Shown in pieces: positions 1 through 11,661 of a stretch of 64,000 nt of DNA; the stretch's first letter is position 1; each line of letters begins with the position of its first letter. Where the stretch lies: contig JAUIRK010001043.1 in NCBI GenBank assembly GCA_030549495.1, forward strand, positions 558,001 through 622,000. Direction: 5' to 3'. The stretch comes from Nectonema munidae. Lineage: Eukaryota; Nematomorpha; Nectonematoida; Nectonematidae. A program made the translations under genes and the position numbers. The notes under the pieces are model-generated. The model ran no database searches. It worked only from the letters and a program-made list of their open reading frames with translations, and was not told the DNA's origin.

Positions 1-373
1 GGGCGTAGCGCTTGGATCAAGCACTTTGTGAGCATTCACCGTATGGATGTGATGGAAGAGGCTCAGAAGCATCATATGATTTTCGTGTAAAAAGTCCTCC
101 TTGTTCATCCGCAGAAAGCGGTGCAGGAGAAGGCGCAAAGAATAGGTGATGTGTTGCTTCAGCTCAGAAACAAAGTTGGAGTTAGGAAGGATGGGGTACC
201 ATTCCATGATGAAGGAATCGATGCACGCGTCCAGCAGAGATTCCACAGCAAGATTGAAATCCGCATCAACAGGCACTTCCAAAGCGGGATGGTAGATGAG
301 GGAGTGTGAGTCAGGTAGCAGGAAGTTTTTATCTTCCGTGTCCATGAAAAAGGGTGGGTTTGGGGCCCTTTCT
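1..373 (-). CDS. Partial exon of a PXA-domain (sorting-nexin-like) protein
   Basis: The minus strand stays open for about 124 codons to the window edge, and this stretch is much less AT-rich than its flanks. The reading contains SLLDACIDSFIMEWYPILPN, then FVSELKQHITYSLRLLLHRF, then NHMMLLSLFHHIHTV. A helical domain with an invariant Trp-Tyr after a hydrophobic helix is the signature of the PXA domain, found N-terminal in SNX13, SNX14, SNX19 and SNX25, which act at endosome, lysosome or ER contacts. A pyrimidine-rich tract ending in AG lies at 374-380 on the minus strand, so the exon probably begins at 373 after a phase-2 intron. The 3' part of the gene lies left of position 1. The upstream exons, which should lie to the right, were not recognised. 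I cannot say which sorting nexin it is. Confidence 0.6.
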
Positions 374-940
374 CTAAAAGGAAAGAAGAGCAGATCTAGG
401 AAATTTAGGAAATGTGCAGAATATTTGAGAATTAAGATTGACGAAAAAATACCACAAAAAAATAAAAGAGTTGTGATGACTAGGGAAGAGATCATTTAAA
501 TTGTATACACGTAATTTATACAAAATCTGCAAAAAAATGCCAAAATCAAAGAGTCCTCATTCATCAACGAAACATCTTTGTTCTTTGATAGGCTGCGTCC
601 AAAATGAAAAACAGGATTAAAAGAGAACTTTAGTGTTTTACTTTTCGGAGAATGCAGTATTCAGATGACTTGGACATTTGAAATTCTTTCATATTCTTTT
701 TTTCTTCTTCGAAAACACTTATCCAATCGCTTTGGGAGCATCTCCAACCATTCATGCTTCTACCAACACGAATTTTTTATTTACAATCGTGCAAAAAAAT
801 TAAGATTTCAGATTATCTAAAAAAAGCATAAAAATAAAAAAATATTAAAAAATGACTTATAATTTTTAGCATAAAATCGCAAAAAACGGCAAGAAAATTG
901 CATCACATTACTTTAATTTTTATTTAATTGGATGGCATCA
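374..940. other. AT-rich intron or intergenic sequence
   Basis: Follows the acceptor site of the PXA exon on the minus strand, so at least part should be intron. No second exon, repeat or RNA was recognised. The short plus-strand reading at 296-499 only continues the antisense of the exon. Confidence 0.4.
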
Positions 941-1060
941 CATTACAACAAGAAATTGTATTTCGGGTATATCAGGAATCGAACCCGAGACCTTTGAAAC
1001 GAAATTATCCTTGAGGTGTAGCCACAATGCCACTGGCGCTCAAGATCAATACACATTAAG
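941..1060 (-). repeat. tRNA-like SINE head or tRNA pseudogene
   Basis: On the minus strand there is an exact polymerase III B-box, GGTTCGATTCC, at 975-985. About 45 bases upstream is an A-box-like TGGCATTGTGG at about 1024-1034 with one mismatch to the consensus. Spacing fits a tRNA, but the acceptor ends do not pair convincingly, so this looks like a tRNA-derived SINE head or a decayed tRNA copy rather than a working gene. Confidence 0.5.
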
Positions 1061-1450
1061 TGAATAATACATTTTTCATAAACCATTTCAGAATTTTGTA
1101 TCATATTATGGTGACAAAAAAATTAACTTATAGTTATTAAAAAAACGTCAAGCTGAAATATTACATTTAAAAATAATTTTAACAAACTCGTAAATTAAAC
1201 TTCTGAATTGTAGGAGGAAATATTTTCATCATTGAAATTTTTCAAAATTTTGTTAAAAGTTTATTTATTAATCCTAAAAATTATTTGTAAAAGAAAGAAA
1301 GGCAGAAATAAGACTTAACATTTGAAAACTTACAGAAAGAAGCATAAAAATAAACTGTTGTTATATCTCTATAAAATGACATTCATGATCTGTTGTTATG
1401 ATAAGAAAGATTTTTTTTATTTAATAAAAAAGAAATATTTTTTTCTATTT
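1061..1450. other. AT-rich intergenic sequence
   Basis: No coding potential, RNA signature or repeat match was seen here. Confidence 0.3.
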
Positions 1451-1886
1451 GTCGGCAGATGGTCTAGTCTAGTGAATCATTGCTAAATGTTAAAAAAAAT
1501 TTTTTACTTTTTGTAATCTTTTGTAAATTGTACCAATTTAACTTTTAAACTATTTTTGAATGATGCTGAGAAAAATGAAATAATGCAATCTTAATTTATT
1601 GTTTTATTTTTGTTTGCACAATTATAACTTTCCCCTGAATCAATAACATTTTTTCATATAAACATCGCAGGGTGTCTAGTAGACTCTTTACCTTCAGACT
1701 ACATTCACTCATATAAAACTATCCAACCTTTAGTTATTTGTTTTCAGTTGTTTTCTCTATGATTCAAATATCGTTTCATCAATTCCTGTAATGTGCCTGA
1801 TAAACTACTTCATTTTCAAATGAAAAGCTTATTGCCCCCCCCCCCCCAAAATTTTGGATTTTTTAAATTAGTGTATATTCGATATG
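1451..1886 (+). repeat. Interspersed repeat, copy 1 (partner at 58873-59260)
   Basis: The sequence from about 1480 to 1886 reappears in reverse complement at 58873-59260. Shared blocks include the AATAATG, CTCAGCATCA, CAGGGTGTCT and TACACTA neighbourhoods in the same order. The first 20 bases (TGTCGGCAGATGGTCTAG) match the head of the tRNA-like sequence at 15393. This copy may therefore be a SINE-like unit with a long unrelated body. A run of 13 C at about 1837 replaces a short G/C run in the other copy. Confidence 0.6.
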
Positions 1887-2609
1887 CAAATTTAATTAAA
1901 ATATTTTCGCTGGAAGTATAGTATTTAAATTCACCAATTTTGTAAAAAAATATAATGTAGTCTTATAAATTTAGGACTTTAGGTATGCGCTGAATAAACT
2001 CTATTTTAAAGGATTGCTTTAATATTTGGTCTCCCGTGGTATTTCCAGACCACTAATTTTTAAAATTGCAACAAAAAATTTCGTCCCCCCAATAATTTTA
2101 AGGATGTGCGCCCCTAACTTAGATAATGATGATTTTTGAACGTAACTAGACTTAGCTGCAAAATTCAGAGAAATAAAGAGCAAAGAAAATCGTCAAATTT
2201 TGAAAAATATTTGATTTCAGAAATAAATTCTATCTGATTATTGGATTAACAACAAACGAGTAGAAAACTTGAATTAGAAAATGTTCGACTTATCTTAAAT
2301 TGAGTAAGAAAAAGATAAAGAAGGCATCTCTAAATGACTAAAAAAAAGTATAAAAATTTAACGAAAATTAATTTTGATTCATATAATAATATGATTACTA
2401 TGGATATTGAAGATATTTCCTACAAAATGAAAATAGAAAAATAAGGATTTTATAAACAATTATAAAAATTCTTTACTCGCATATTTTAGATAATAATAAT
2501 ACTTACTTGTGGATGATATAGTTTTAAAAATACAAATTTATATTAAATTTAAAATTCAAAAATTTTTTTCTTGGAAAAAAAGACCATTTTAATATTTGGA
2601 GAAAAAATT
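1887..2609. other. AT-rich intergenic sequence
   Basis: Simple A/T-rich sequence between the interspersed repeat and the hAT element. It ends in the left target-site copy AAAAAATT at 2602-2609. No gene is supported. Confidence 0.3.
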
Positions 2610-5236
2610 CAGTGCTGCCAACTTTTTTCTTTAGAAAAAATCCAAAATCCGGAAGAAAAAAATCTAAAATAATCCAGAAAAATATTTATTAAAAAAGACG
2701 TTCATTTAAAAAAAAATATCAAACAATCGAAATTTCAAAAATTTCTTCCATTTCTTTTTCACTCATTTCATTACTTTTGAAACGTTCTGGAAGAATATTA
2801 GTTGCTTTATATGTAGCTAGTGTACCAATGTTTATCGTTACCTTCGTTGGTAGGAAATAATTAAAACAACACTTATTTTTTCTTTGCAGACCAAACTTCA
2901 CTGTTAAAATTGCATTCAGCAAATTGAGTGTCATCGCATTTCTTTTTTTTGATTTGACATGATTCATCGCGCTAAAAACACGCTCTATTTCAGCATTTGA
3001 GTGAGGTAAAATCAATACTGAAATGGCAAGTTTATGTAATTCAAAAAAAGGATTAGATCCTGAGGCGTCTTTAAAATCCCCAACTTCTTTCCAAAAAGGT
3101 CGGTATCAGATTTGTTTATCCAATCTACTAAATTAATTTTATTTAGTTGATACTCAATTTTCGCCATAACTTCACTACTGCCCCAAAAGAACTGATAATA
3201 TTATAGAATGGCGTGAGAGTTTTGACCGGCTGTAAAACTTGTTTCCAGAAAAAAGAAATATTTTTCAAAATACAATTAAAAAAAAAAATCAATTAAAAAA
3301 TCCCGAGATCTTCCTCTGATTACCATTTCAGTGGCGCCATTTATTATGTTTTTCAGCTTCATTTCATTCATTTTAGTCTCAAACTTGAAACCCAAATAAG
3401 GCACAGGGTTCAAATGATCTAAAATGTTATGCTCAATCGGACATAATTTACACGATGGAGACATGATTCTTTTAGCAATTGATCGAATAAGTAAAGTTAA
3501 TTCACCAAGAAGAAGAACTTTATCAATCTTCTTAGACTCGAACATTTTATTTATCTTTCTAACTTCAAGTAAAATCGGTGACAAAAAAAGAAAGTATAAC
3601 AAATTTGTGTCATCCGAAAACATTTGGTAAAGAATCTCGGCTGAGTAGCATTTTTCAGACTTTCTTGTGAAATCAAATGAGTTTTGAGCTCATTCTTATC
3701 GAAAGACCAAGCATTTTTGTGACACTGATATCATTCGACTCATCTATCAGCAAACTATATTTACTTTCACCTATGTCCTCGCGCAAGTCCAATTCAAAAT
3801 GAGGAAAAAGAACATTAGTTATGATTTTGGAACATTTAGTTCTGTATAACTTGAGATCTTTCACTACTTTACTATCATGAACCTTATTCTTCAACATGTC
3901 AACTAGGTGTTCACAAGTACTTATAGATGAGTGACAGCACATGTATAATGAAATACTACCTTCAAGATTAGACAAATCAGTTGATTTATCAACAAATGAA
4001 TATATTTTACTGATTTTGGAAGGATCAGTGGAAATATGTTTCTTAGTAGTCTTATGTTGTTTTAAATCTTGATACTTGGCTTTAATTTCACATTTACACC
4101 TCTTGCAAAAAGCTTTGGAGTCATCCCCAATAACTTTGGCAAGCCAATCTTTGAAAGCATCATCTTGCAACCACTCATTACGGAATTTTTGTGAGTAAGT
4201 AATTTTTCGGCATCAAAAAATTAGGTCTGTAAAAAAAGTTTCACATGAATTAAACTAAATTAAATAGTAAAGTACAATTCTACTATGAGAATAACTAAGC
4301 AATAAAAAATTAAATTTTTTGATAAGAAAAGGTGAAAATGAATTATTTTATATTAAGCTTTAACACTAAAATGGCCGATATTTTTTTTATGGTTGGTCAT
4401 AGTGTCGAAATCGACACTATTGATTTTTTATACCCTAAATGAAATAATGTTTACAGAGGTTATTAAATTAATTTAAAATCCTTTTATTACACATCTTACA
4501 AAGAGCATATATAACTCTAGAATTGCAATCTTGTAGCTTAATTTAATCATATTTATATATCTAGGTTTAGAATCAGCAATTCATTTACCCATTCTTGAGA
4601 GGTTTGTAGGATGAAAAGTCTGCGTTGAACCTAGACTCACCATCATGACGGCGCAGGTCCTTGGGTGGATCCGCAAACAAACAAATATTCTCCATTAAAT
4701 TAAATTAAAATTATGTTCCTAATCACTGACTTCCTATTAGTTGCATATACATATAGCATACATGTGAAGTCTCCCAGTACAACTGGGAGAGTCCAGATTT
4801 TGCTTAATATCTCCCGTTCTAAAATTTTAGGTTGTCAAGTATGATATAAAATACATGGTAAAAGAATTATACAAGTTTATAAATAAAAATTTACTATCTA
4901 TAAATAAGATGAAAGTGTTTGATTTAACTTTATCGAAAACGACACTTTGGCCAAGAGAGAGAAGTAAAATTTTTACACTTCAATCTTTTTTAGTTTTTAA
5001 TAATTATTTTTAAAAAAGAAGGAAAATAAATTCTAGACTTAAAAGAAAACTGATTTGATAAAGAAAAGTTTCCATTTTACCTGATTTTATTTGGATCAAA
5101 ATAATAATCTAAAAAAAAATTTTTTCTCTTAGAATAATCCATAAAATAATCTATAATCTAGATGAGGTTTTCTTAAATCTAAAAGAGTTCAAAAAAATCT
5201 AGATCTGGATTTAAATAATCTAAATTGGCAGCACTG
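2610..5236 (-). mobile_element. hAT DNA transposon with both ends and target duplication
   Basis: The left end at 2610 reads CAGTGCTGCCAA and the right end at 5225-5236 is its exact reverse complement, giving 12-bp terminal inverted repeats. The 8-bp flanks are identical: AAAAAATT at 2602-2609 and 5237-5244. Eight-base target duplications and CAG-type ends are the hAT hallmark. Inside, on the minus strand, are remains of a BED-finger hAT transposase. The element is about 2.6 kb. Its 5' third (4200-5220) is noncoding and AT-rich, with a short palindrome near 4773 (CTCCCAGT...ACTGGGAG). The clean ends suggest moderate age, but the transposase is broken, so it is not autonomous. Confidence 0.85.
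2719..4170 (-). pseudogene. Broken hAT transposase with BED-type zinc finger
   Basis: Three minus-strand segments belong together. 3673-4170 starts with a Cys2-His2 BED-like finger (FCKRCKCEIKAKYQDLKQH), then the start of the hAT catalytic region with LLIDESNDISVTK. 3276-3623 holds a middle segment. 2719-3015 carries the C-terminal hAT dimerisation motif SNAEIERVFSAMNHVKSKKR followed by LLNAIL. The segments lie in different frames or are separated by stops, so at least two breaks exist. The order finger, DDE-type core, dimerisation domain matches hAT transposases and agrees with the TIR-bounded element. Confidence 0.75.
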
Positions 5237-5560
5237 AAAAAATTTAGTAAAAATATTATATTTTAACTTCTTGTGTAATTACATTCTTTCATTGTATGAA
5301 TCTCTTTTTGGCCTGTTAATTTATAATACTCATAGTATCATATTTATTTAATATCTCTTTCATTGATAAAGAAAAGAATCTTTTGGATAAAATTTATACT
5401 TCTATTAAAAAAGATATAAAGCTTTGTTTATCCAATATAATTGATGAGTATGATTCAAGCAACTAAAAAAACTAAAGATTCTAAACTTTCCTTACTGATA
5501 ATATTGAAAAATTCAATCTGAAATAAAATCACTTAAAAATGAAAAATCTATTTTACATAA

Positions 5561-5735
5561 TCCTAATGGTTATTAGGATGTAATCCTGAGCAATTTTGGA
5601 AGGTCAGGAGTTCGATCCCATAGGCTCTAGAACACTTAAATACAAAATTACAATTAACTGTGATTAACCATCTACAAGCATAATGCGAGCATATACCATT
5701 ACGTCTGAAAGCTTTGTTATCCAACCAAACAACAT
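5561..5735 (+). repeat. tRNA-derived SINE, copy 1
   Basis: Has a B-box-like GAGTTCGATCCC at 5609-5620 preceded by an A-box-like region, then a body containing CTGTGATTAACCATCT and ATAATGCGAGCATATA and ending CCAACCAAACAAC. The same head and body occur on the minus strand at 58162-58350. Head-plus-body conservation shows one SINE family. No clear target duplication was found. Confidence 0.65.
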
Positions 5736-6339
5736 AATCGAAATCGATTAGAAACTAAAAATTTATCTGTTAATATTGGTTTGATTAATTACAAATCTAA
5801 AGCTATCTAATATTCGGATGCTGTTAAAAAGTCTCCTCACTTTTTTTAACTAAAATTTTATGATCTTAATGAGCTTCCTTCATTTAAGAATTTTTCAAAA
5901 GATTATCTAAAGTAAAAGTTAATAATTTAATAACTACAAAAAATACACTTAAATTTTATTTCCCGCACCCTGCCTCTTTAGAAATGCAAGAAAATCTTTC
6001 GGCCAAAAATTTAAAGATAATAGCTCTATACACGTTAATATAAATCGTTATTTAATCAAAAATTATTATAAAAAATTTTAATAATGAAATAAAGCCTGAA
6101 GAAGTTCTTAATTTAGTTTTAGCTAAAAATGAATACATCAAAAAATCTACAGACTGTGGAAATTTTTTTATAATTCTTTATTCTAAACTTGAAAATAATA
6201 ATAATAATAAAAATTGTGTTGTTTTCACTATGGATTCTAGAACGATTCACATAATATCTATCAACGAACTTTACTCTTTTAATTCCTCTATACCTCCTTA
6301 AACTCCAAACAACACAGCTCTATTTTCATACCCGCCATC
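5736..6339. other. AT-rich sequence, possible decayed coding remnant
   Basis: Between about 5980 and 6240 the plus strand gives a weakly protein-like reading (EEVLNLVLAKNEYIKKS) that matches no family I know. It could be the 5' part of the zinc-knuckle relic at 7890-8500, split by the hAT relic in between, but this is inference. Confidence 0.2.
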
Positions 6340-7216
6340 CCACTTTTCTGCTTGTATTATCATCAAATCCACCATCAACAATAATCAAATTTCTGTAACT
6401 TTTTTTTAGACATTCAACATAGGTAATATCTATATTTTGAGTATCTGCTTTGTGGTCATCAGTTTCACTTTCATCATCATCATAAATAAAATTGTTTTTA
6501 TGATTTTCTTTGCTTTGATAAATAATATCTACTACTGCTAAATGAATTGCATGAATAAAGCACTGTTGGTGATACTTGCTCCATCTGTAGCAATATTTAT
6601 TTTGTCACAAACATCTTTTGAAAATTCTTTTAATTTCAATTTTAAAAGCTCATACAAATCTTCAGCACAAATTGAATCTTTTATTAAAAATAATACCTAA
6701 ATTCATACTTTTACCTTCTTGAAAATGAATGACAATATTTATATATCTTTTATTTTTAGAACTTGTATATTCATCCAGAGATAGAGAAAACTTTTGTTGT
6801 TTTTCCTTTTTTTTTTTAACTTTTTTTAAATTTTACATTATTATAAAACTTTGTTCATAATAGCCGTTTCGTCTTTATGCAAAACCTAACCACCATTCAT
6901 CAAAGATTTTTTTATATAGCTCCTATTTGTAATACCATGGAACTAAATTCGTCAAATGCAGCTAATTCAGACACAATTTTAGAAAAGCTTATCTTTTTTG
7001 TGAAGTCAGTTATTTCAAGCTCCTTTGATAAACCTTGAATTTCAATTTTACATTTTTAAAAAAATGTACCTTTATGTATAGCTGTAAAATGTCTAATTAA
7101 CCCAGTTGTAGAGCTATTTTTGCATTGAATAATAGCATTACAAGTTTTACATTTAGCGATATCTTTAGTTTCTAATTTTATAAATTCTTTCCAAATTTCT
7201 TAGCTATGCGCCATTT
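6340..7216 (-). pseudogene. Broken BED-finger hAT transposase, second lineage
   Basis: Minus-strand reading from an ATG at 7216 gives, after one stop, a BED zinc finger AKCKTCNAIIQCKNSSTTGL followed by IRHF. Further on come LEITDFTKKISFSKIVSEL, then FSLSLDEYTSSKNKRYINIV near 6740-6800 and INIATDGASITNSALF near 6560-6610. The SLDEYTSSKNKRY block is typical of the hAT catalytic domain. Several stops and frame changes are present. It differs from the transposase at 2719-4170. No TIR pair was found, so element limits are unknown. Confidence 0.6.
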
Positions 7217-7889
7217 TAAAATTAAAAAAAACTAAAATTAAAGTATATAAAAAAATCAATAAAAAAAGATATTCTCATGTTTTGAAAAAATCTATTTATT
7301 CTAATTTTTAGAGCCTTTATAATTAGCTCTTTTCTTAAATTAATAAAACAAATACAAAAAATAGTCCATATTGAAAAAATAGTCCATAAGGAAAAAATAT
7401 TATTATAACATAAAAAAAAATTTCGAGTCTAGAGTATCGAGAAGCTTATATATCTTCTAAGTTTCGAGAAAAAAAGCTCAAGAAATCTCGAGAGAGAAGC
7501 TCTAATCGCATCCAGTATTCTCATGTTGACATCAAGAAATCGAAAAGAAAAAACGCATACTTTTGAAATGCCGAACTTTAGTCTCTTAAACGCTCCCTCC
7601 TACGAAGGTTTCAAGTAGTAAAATTAAATTTTATATTAATTTAAGCTATTCTTTTCTTTAATGGCGATTTTTTTTAAGAATTTAACTCATTTACTACACT
7701 CCTTTCTTTTCTATTATTTGTTAACCTAAAAGTGTAAATGTATTGTAATTTTATCTATTCAACTTTTGTTAAGTTTTTAAAAATTTTTCCGTCTCTTAAT
7801 ATATCAATACCAATATGTCAATACAATCTAAGCGAGTACCTCCTTTAGAGAAAAACCTGCCTTCAGACAAAATGTGATAAAAATCTGAG
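7217..7889. other. AT-rich sequence between hAT relic and zinc-knuckle relic
   Basis: Contains short GA/TC-rich, partly palindromic sequence around 7420-7500 (TCGAGA and TCTCGA motifs). It may be the 5' noncoding end of the hAT relic. No gene is supported. Confidence 0.25.
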
Positions 7890-8500
7890 CACTGATATTC
7901 CAGAAGCTTATGGCACACAATTCATTCAATTCTTTTCAGCGGAAGAAAAATAAACAGCTATGAAGTCTTTCGCAAGCAATATTTTCTCGTCAGAAATTCT
8001 CTCTCCTTCCTCCCCTTAATTCTTGCTAGTATTCCGAACTCAATCCTATTCGCTTTTCTTGCTCAACAAATTTCCACAGAGAACCATAATTTTAAAACTT
8101 TGGATCTATCACTCCAAATAAATAAGTGGGGAAATTTGAGAATTCACTTATACTGTTCAGAATCATCTTAAATCATAATATTCCTGTCAGCAAAAATATA
8201 AACTCCAAAATTTCTTCAATGCACAAATTGCATTAAATACAGACACTCATTTTCTAAATGCATATCTAATTCCTTCAATTGTACCCACTGTAGTAATAAA
8301 GGGCATTTAATTTCAGAATGTCTTTTTAAAAATGATCCTAATAAGATCAAATGTTTTAATTGCTCTAAAAAATCTTTCCTCCTATTGTCCTTTCCTCCAT
8401 ATTTTAAAGTTTTTACATCAAATCCAATAATTCCGTATCATACTGGGAAAAATCTCTACAATATCATTTCCTCTAACTCGTACGATATAGTAATCTAGTC
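7890..8500 (+). mobile_element. Retrotransposon ORF1/gag-like zinc-knuckle relic
   Basis: In one frame from 8220 there are two exact C-x2-C-x4-H-x4-C zinc knuckles in tandem, CTNCIKYRHSFSKC and CTHCSNKGHLISEC, followed by a partial third (CFNCSKKS). Closely spaced triple knuckles are typical of ORF1 proteins of Jockey/I-type non-LTR retrotransposons, which bind element RNA. An LTR-element nucleocapsid is the alternative. The piece is broken and no reverse transcriptase was recognised beside it. Confidence 0.45.
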
Positions 8501-8554
8501 GCCAACTTTACTTTTTTACAAAAAAGTACTTTTTTTTTACGCCTTTACTACCTC

Positions 8555-8745
8555 CTCACTACTCCGCTTTATTTACCCATCCTCGTTCCTACTTTTAAGT
8601 TCGTATAATTATTAAATCAAACATATACTATTCTCCAATATCTTCTCTCTCAGTTAAAAATGACTTTTTTGTCATCATTCATACCCATTCCAAACCCATC
8701 TCATTCTATTCTTCTCAATTTATTGCCCCTTCTGATCCTAAATTT
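8555..8745 (+). repeat. Direct repeat shared with 10716-10912, copy 1
   Basis: About 190 bases, including TTTATTTACCCATCCTC and TTTTTTGTCATCATTCATAC, recur in the same order and orientation at 10716-10912. It directly follows the zinc-knuckle relic and is probably part of that element's sequence. Confidence 0.7.
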
Positions 8746-10127
8746 ATATCTGATTCTTTATAACATTCCTTTTCTTAGCCACACTTCATTTCTCAATCTT
8801 CCAAATATAAATTAATCATCTCTTCAGATACAAACACAAGATCGTACCTCTGGGATACAAAAGAAAATTAGTGGTTTAAATTTTCTTTCTTTTCTCAATT
8901 CCTAGCTGACTCCTCAAAATGTTTCAATTTTCTCAAAATACCAATCAAATAATCTTATCATTTCATATTTATCTAACTATTACATCAAATTCATTAAAAG
9001 CTGGCAAATAATTCTTCCGCTTCCTATCAATCTTTTTTTTTATCACATTAGTAAACTAAACATCAATTGCCTTCTCTGCCATCATCTCTTTCCTCTACCT
9101 TAGAAAATGATTCTACAGCTCTTTCTCTAAATCATACACTTTCCACCTGTATTTTGCCCCCCCCCCCTAAAACTTTTTATTGAAAAATATGTTTGATGAC
9201 CTCATGTGTTTTTCGTGATACTTAGAGACTTTTTATATTTATATTTTGTTGTTCATTTAAAAAATTAAGAAAAAATTTTATGAAGTCTGAATATTTATAA
9301 AGTGAACTTTTTTTCATCAACAATTGCTCGAAACATAGAGAGTGGAATTATGCGCTTTAAAAACAAAAGTGTATAATATTTTTGTTTTAAGGATGAGATG
9401 AAAGTCATTTTTTGTCAGAAACTGAATCTAAAAGGGGGTAAAATTATCAGCAGGTCAATGACCCTAAATGATTTTTTTGCAATATTCTAGTATATAATGC
9501 CTATTCCGTACGCTTTGTCTCAAATGAAAAGTTTGTCTTATCAATTTGAGACAGAATTTTCAAGTTTTACTTTAAAGTGAAGAATTTTGTAACGAAACAT
9601 TAGTGAGAATAGCCAGCCACGTTATGAATATACTTTATTCGCGCTATTTTTATCTGAATAATCCAGGTACGCACATCTTCAAAATTATTGAAGCGAGTAA
9701 CAGCTTATTATAAGTAACAGCTTATAAAATAATTAACAGTAATGTAAAAATAGTTTTCAAAAATTCAAATAAGTATTCAATTTCACAGATGCATATATCT
9801 CAGTAACATCTACTTTCCCGTCCCCTTTTCTTTCGTGTAGGCACAAAAATACGTAATCCACATATGCTTGTGAAGAAAACATAAAACAGCGATGTTATGA
9901 CACGAAAGAATTTTTCATATAAAAACGCAGCTTTGTAGAATTTGATGTAGTTACTTGTAGTGATGCAAGAATACATAACTATTGTATAACAATCAATTTT
10001 ATATAAAAATAAACGTAATCAGAAAGAATTTATGCACGCCTGGCTAACATGAGGTTTGTTTATCACAAATGATATATTAGTGAATCACTACCATGTCCAT
10101 CAATTATGTATTGAATTTTCATATTTA
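8746..10127. other. Gene-poor sequence
   Basis: 8746-9130 is pyrimidine-rich, perhaps further decayed retroelement sequence. A C run at about 9158-9169 and a matching G run near 9433 lie in loosely inverted contexts, hinting at a roughly 300-bp palindromic element. The rest is AT-rich with no supported gene. Confidence 0.25.
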
Positions 10128-10229
10128 CTATATCATATCAGCATATTCCATTCTTCTGAAACTCAATATACACTTTGTATTTACCTCATCAATTTTTCCC
10201 GAAAATACGCATAGTGAGGTAAGACTTTC

Positions 10230-10642
10230 TTGTTTGGTTTCTATTTTATTCATACTAACATTACAGAACTGACTTTCTATGAGCAAGCAAAAAAACAAAC
10301 CAAAAGACGTTGTGAATCCAACAAAGATTCTGAAGAGATGCTCTTTCCAAAAGAAGACGTAGAAAATATTTTTGATATTTTTCAAAGTTTAGAGAAGCAA
10401 AGCACCGCATAATGTGGTACAAGTGAAAGTGATGATGATTTGATGTATATAAAGAGTTGTGCTCCACCGATGAAGATGAGTCTCCAGAAAAGTCAGTTCT
10501 TTCTAATGATTTTGATCTAAGAACTTTTACTGAGGAGACAAGTTCTTCCAGATTTCATTGTGTTGACGATCTACTTGATGAGTCTAGATATAGTGCTTTA
10601 AACACAACAGAGGAGGAAAATTTTGAGAGTATTTTAGGATAA
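10230..10642 (+). pseudogene. Unidentified acidic coding-like remnant
   Basis: Two plus-strand readings, 10230-10412 and 10457-10642, are rich in Asp, Glu and Ser (for example STDEDESPEKSVLSNDFDLR and TTEEENFESILG) and are separated by stops. Acidic, low-complexity N-termini occur in piggyBac and other transposases, but nothing diagnostic is present. I do not recognise it. Confidence 0.2.
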
Positions 10643-10715
10643 ATTTAAAAGAAAAAAATGAGGGTTTTAGTGATAGGCATTTGCTTTGGTCAACAATAAC
10701 TCCTTCACTTAAGTA

Positions 10716-10912
10716 CTACTCGGTTTAGTACTACTTCACTTTATTTACCCATCCTCTTTCCTACTTTTAAGCTTGTATAATTATTATTAAATCAAACATA
10801 CATTATTCTCCAATATCTCCTTTCTCACCTGAAAATTACTTTTTTGTCATCATTCATACCCAATCCAAACCCATCCCCTTCTATTCTTCTCAATTTATTG
10901 CCCTCTTTTGAT
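10716..10912 (+). repeat. Direct repeat shared with 8555-8745, copy 2
   Basis: Matches the 8555-8745 block almost base for base, differing by small indels and substitutions. Its right edge at about 10912 coincides with the point where the neighbouring hAT coding sequence is cut off, so the fragment or a deletion junction truncated that element. Confidence 0.7.
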
Positions 10913-11661
10913 CCTAATTTTGCAATTCTCCAAGCTGCCATGAAAGATGCCATAGTAGTAGAATGGGAAAAGGTCCTTTGTCACTTTGCGTATCAAATCT
11001 CTGGCTTTTAATTTGAATTTCCTTTTTCTCGAAGAATTTTCTGTCACTGTTAGAAAGAGTAGCATGTTTAGTTTCAAGATGACGCTTCAATTTATTTTCT
11101 TTCATCGATTCGTTGCTACGCATTTCCACACATAAAACACACTGGGGCTTTGATACACCATGATCTTTTAATTCTGTAAATCCGAGATTGAGAAATTCTT
11201 CTTTATAAGGACGTTTATGAGCAAAACAATGATAAATGAATCACTTGCTGACTGACACCTTCGAGAACAAGAAAAAAATGAATGCATATTAGCGCTGCCA
11301 ATGCTCTTTTATTTCCTAAATTGATTGACATGTATTGACAAATATTTACTGTAAATGTGTCAAAGTTGCAATACTTCTGTTAAATGCGCTCTACCTATAA
11401 CATAATAGAAACTAGGTAGGAGGCACTTGGTATGCATTGCATTGTTTTTACTTGCAATTACAAGTGTATACATCAGTTGCATGGACGAGAGGATAGCGAA
11501 TTGATTCCTAAATTTATTGATTTCTACTCGTATAATTAAGTTTTATTTTTGTTATTTCAAGATTTTTTTAACTTCCCATTTATCTCATTGGCTCTTGGCG
11601 ACCCAAAAAAATTGTCAGGCGACTCAAATTTGGGTGGCGACCCAGGGTTAAGAACAGCGGA
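10913..11661 (-). mobile_element. 5' fragment of a ZBED5-like hAT transposon
   Basis: The minus strand from about 11200 to 10913 encodes a BED-type finger region: KPQCVLCVEMRSNESMKENK, then LKRHLETKHATLSNSDRKFF. After a frame change comes TTMASFMAAWRIAK. This matches the N-terminus of ZBED5/SCAND3-type hAT transposases. The right side (11590-11661) reads on the minus strand GCTGTTCTTAACCCTGGGTC, the usual end of this group, so the 5' terminus is near 11660. The rest of the transposase is missing, cut at about 10912. Confidence 0.6.

Noticed and set aside
4370-4950. Possible TIR pair around ACACTAAAATGGCCGATA and CGACACTTTGGCCAAG
   Set aside because: Similarity is limited to a few bases and the spacing lies wholly inside the hAT element; no consistent flanks.
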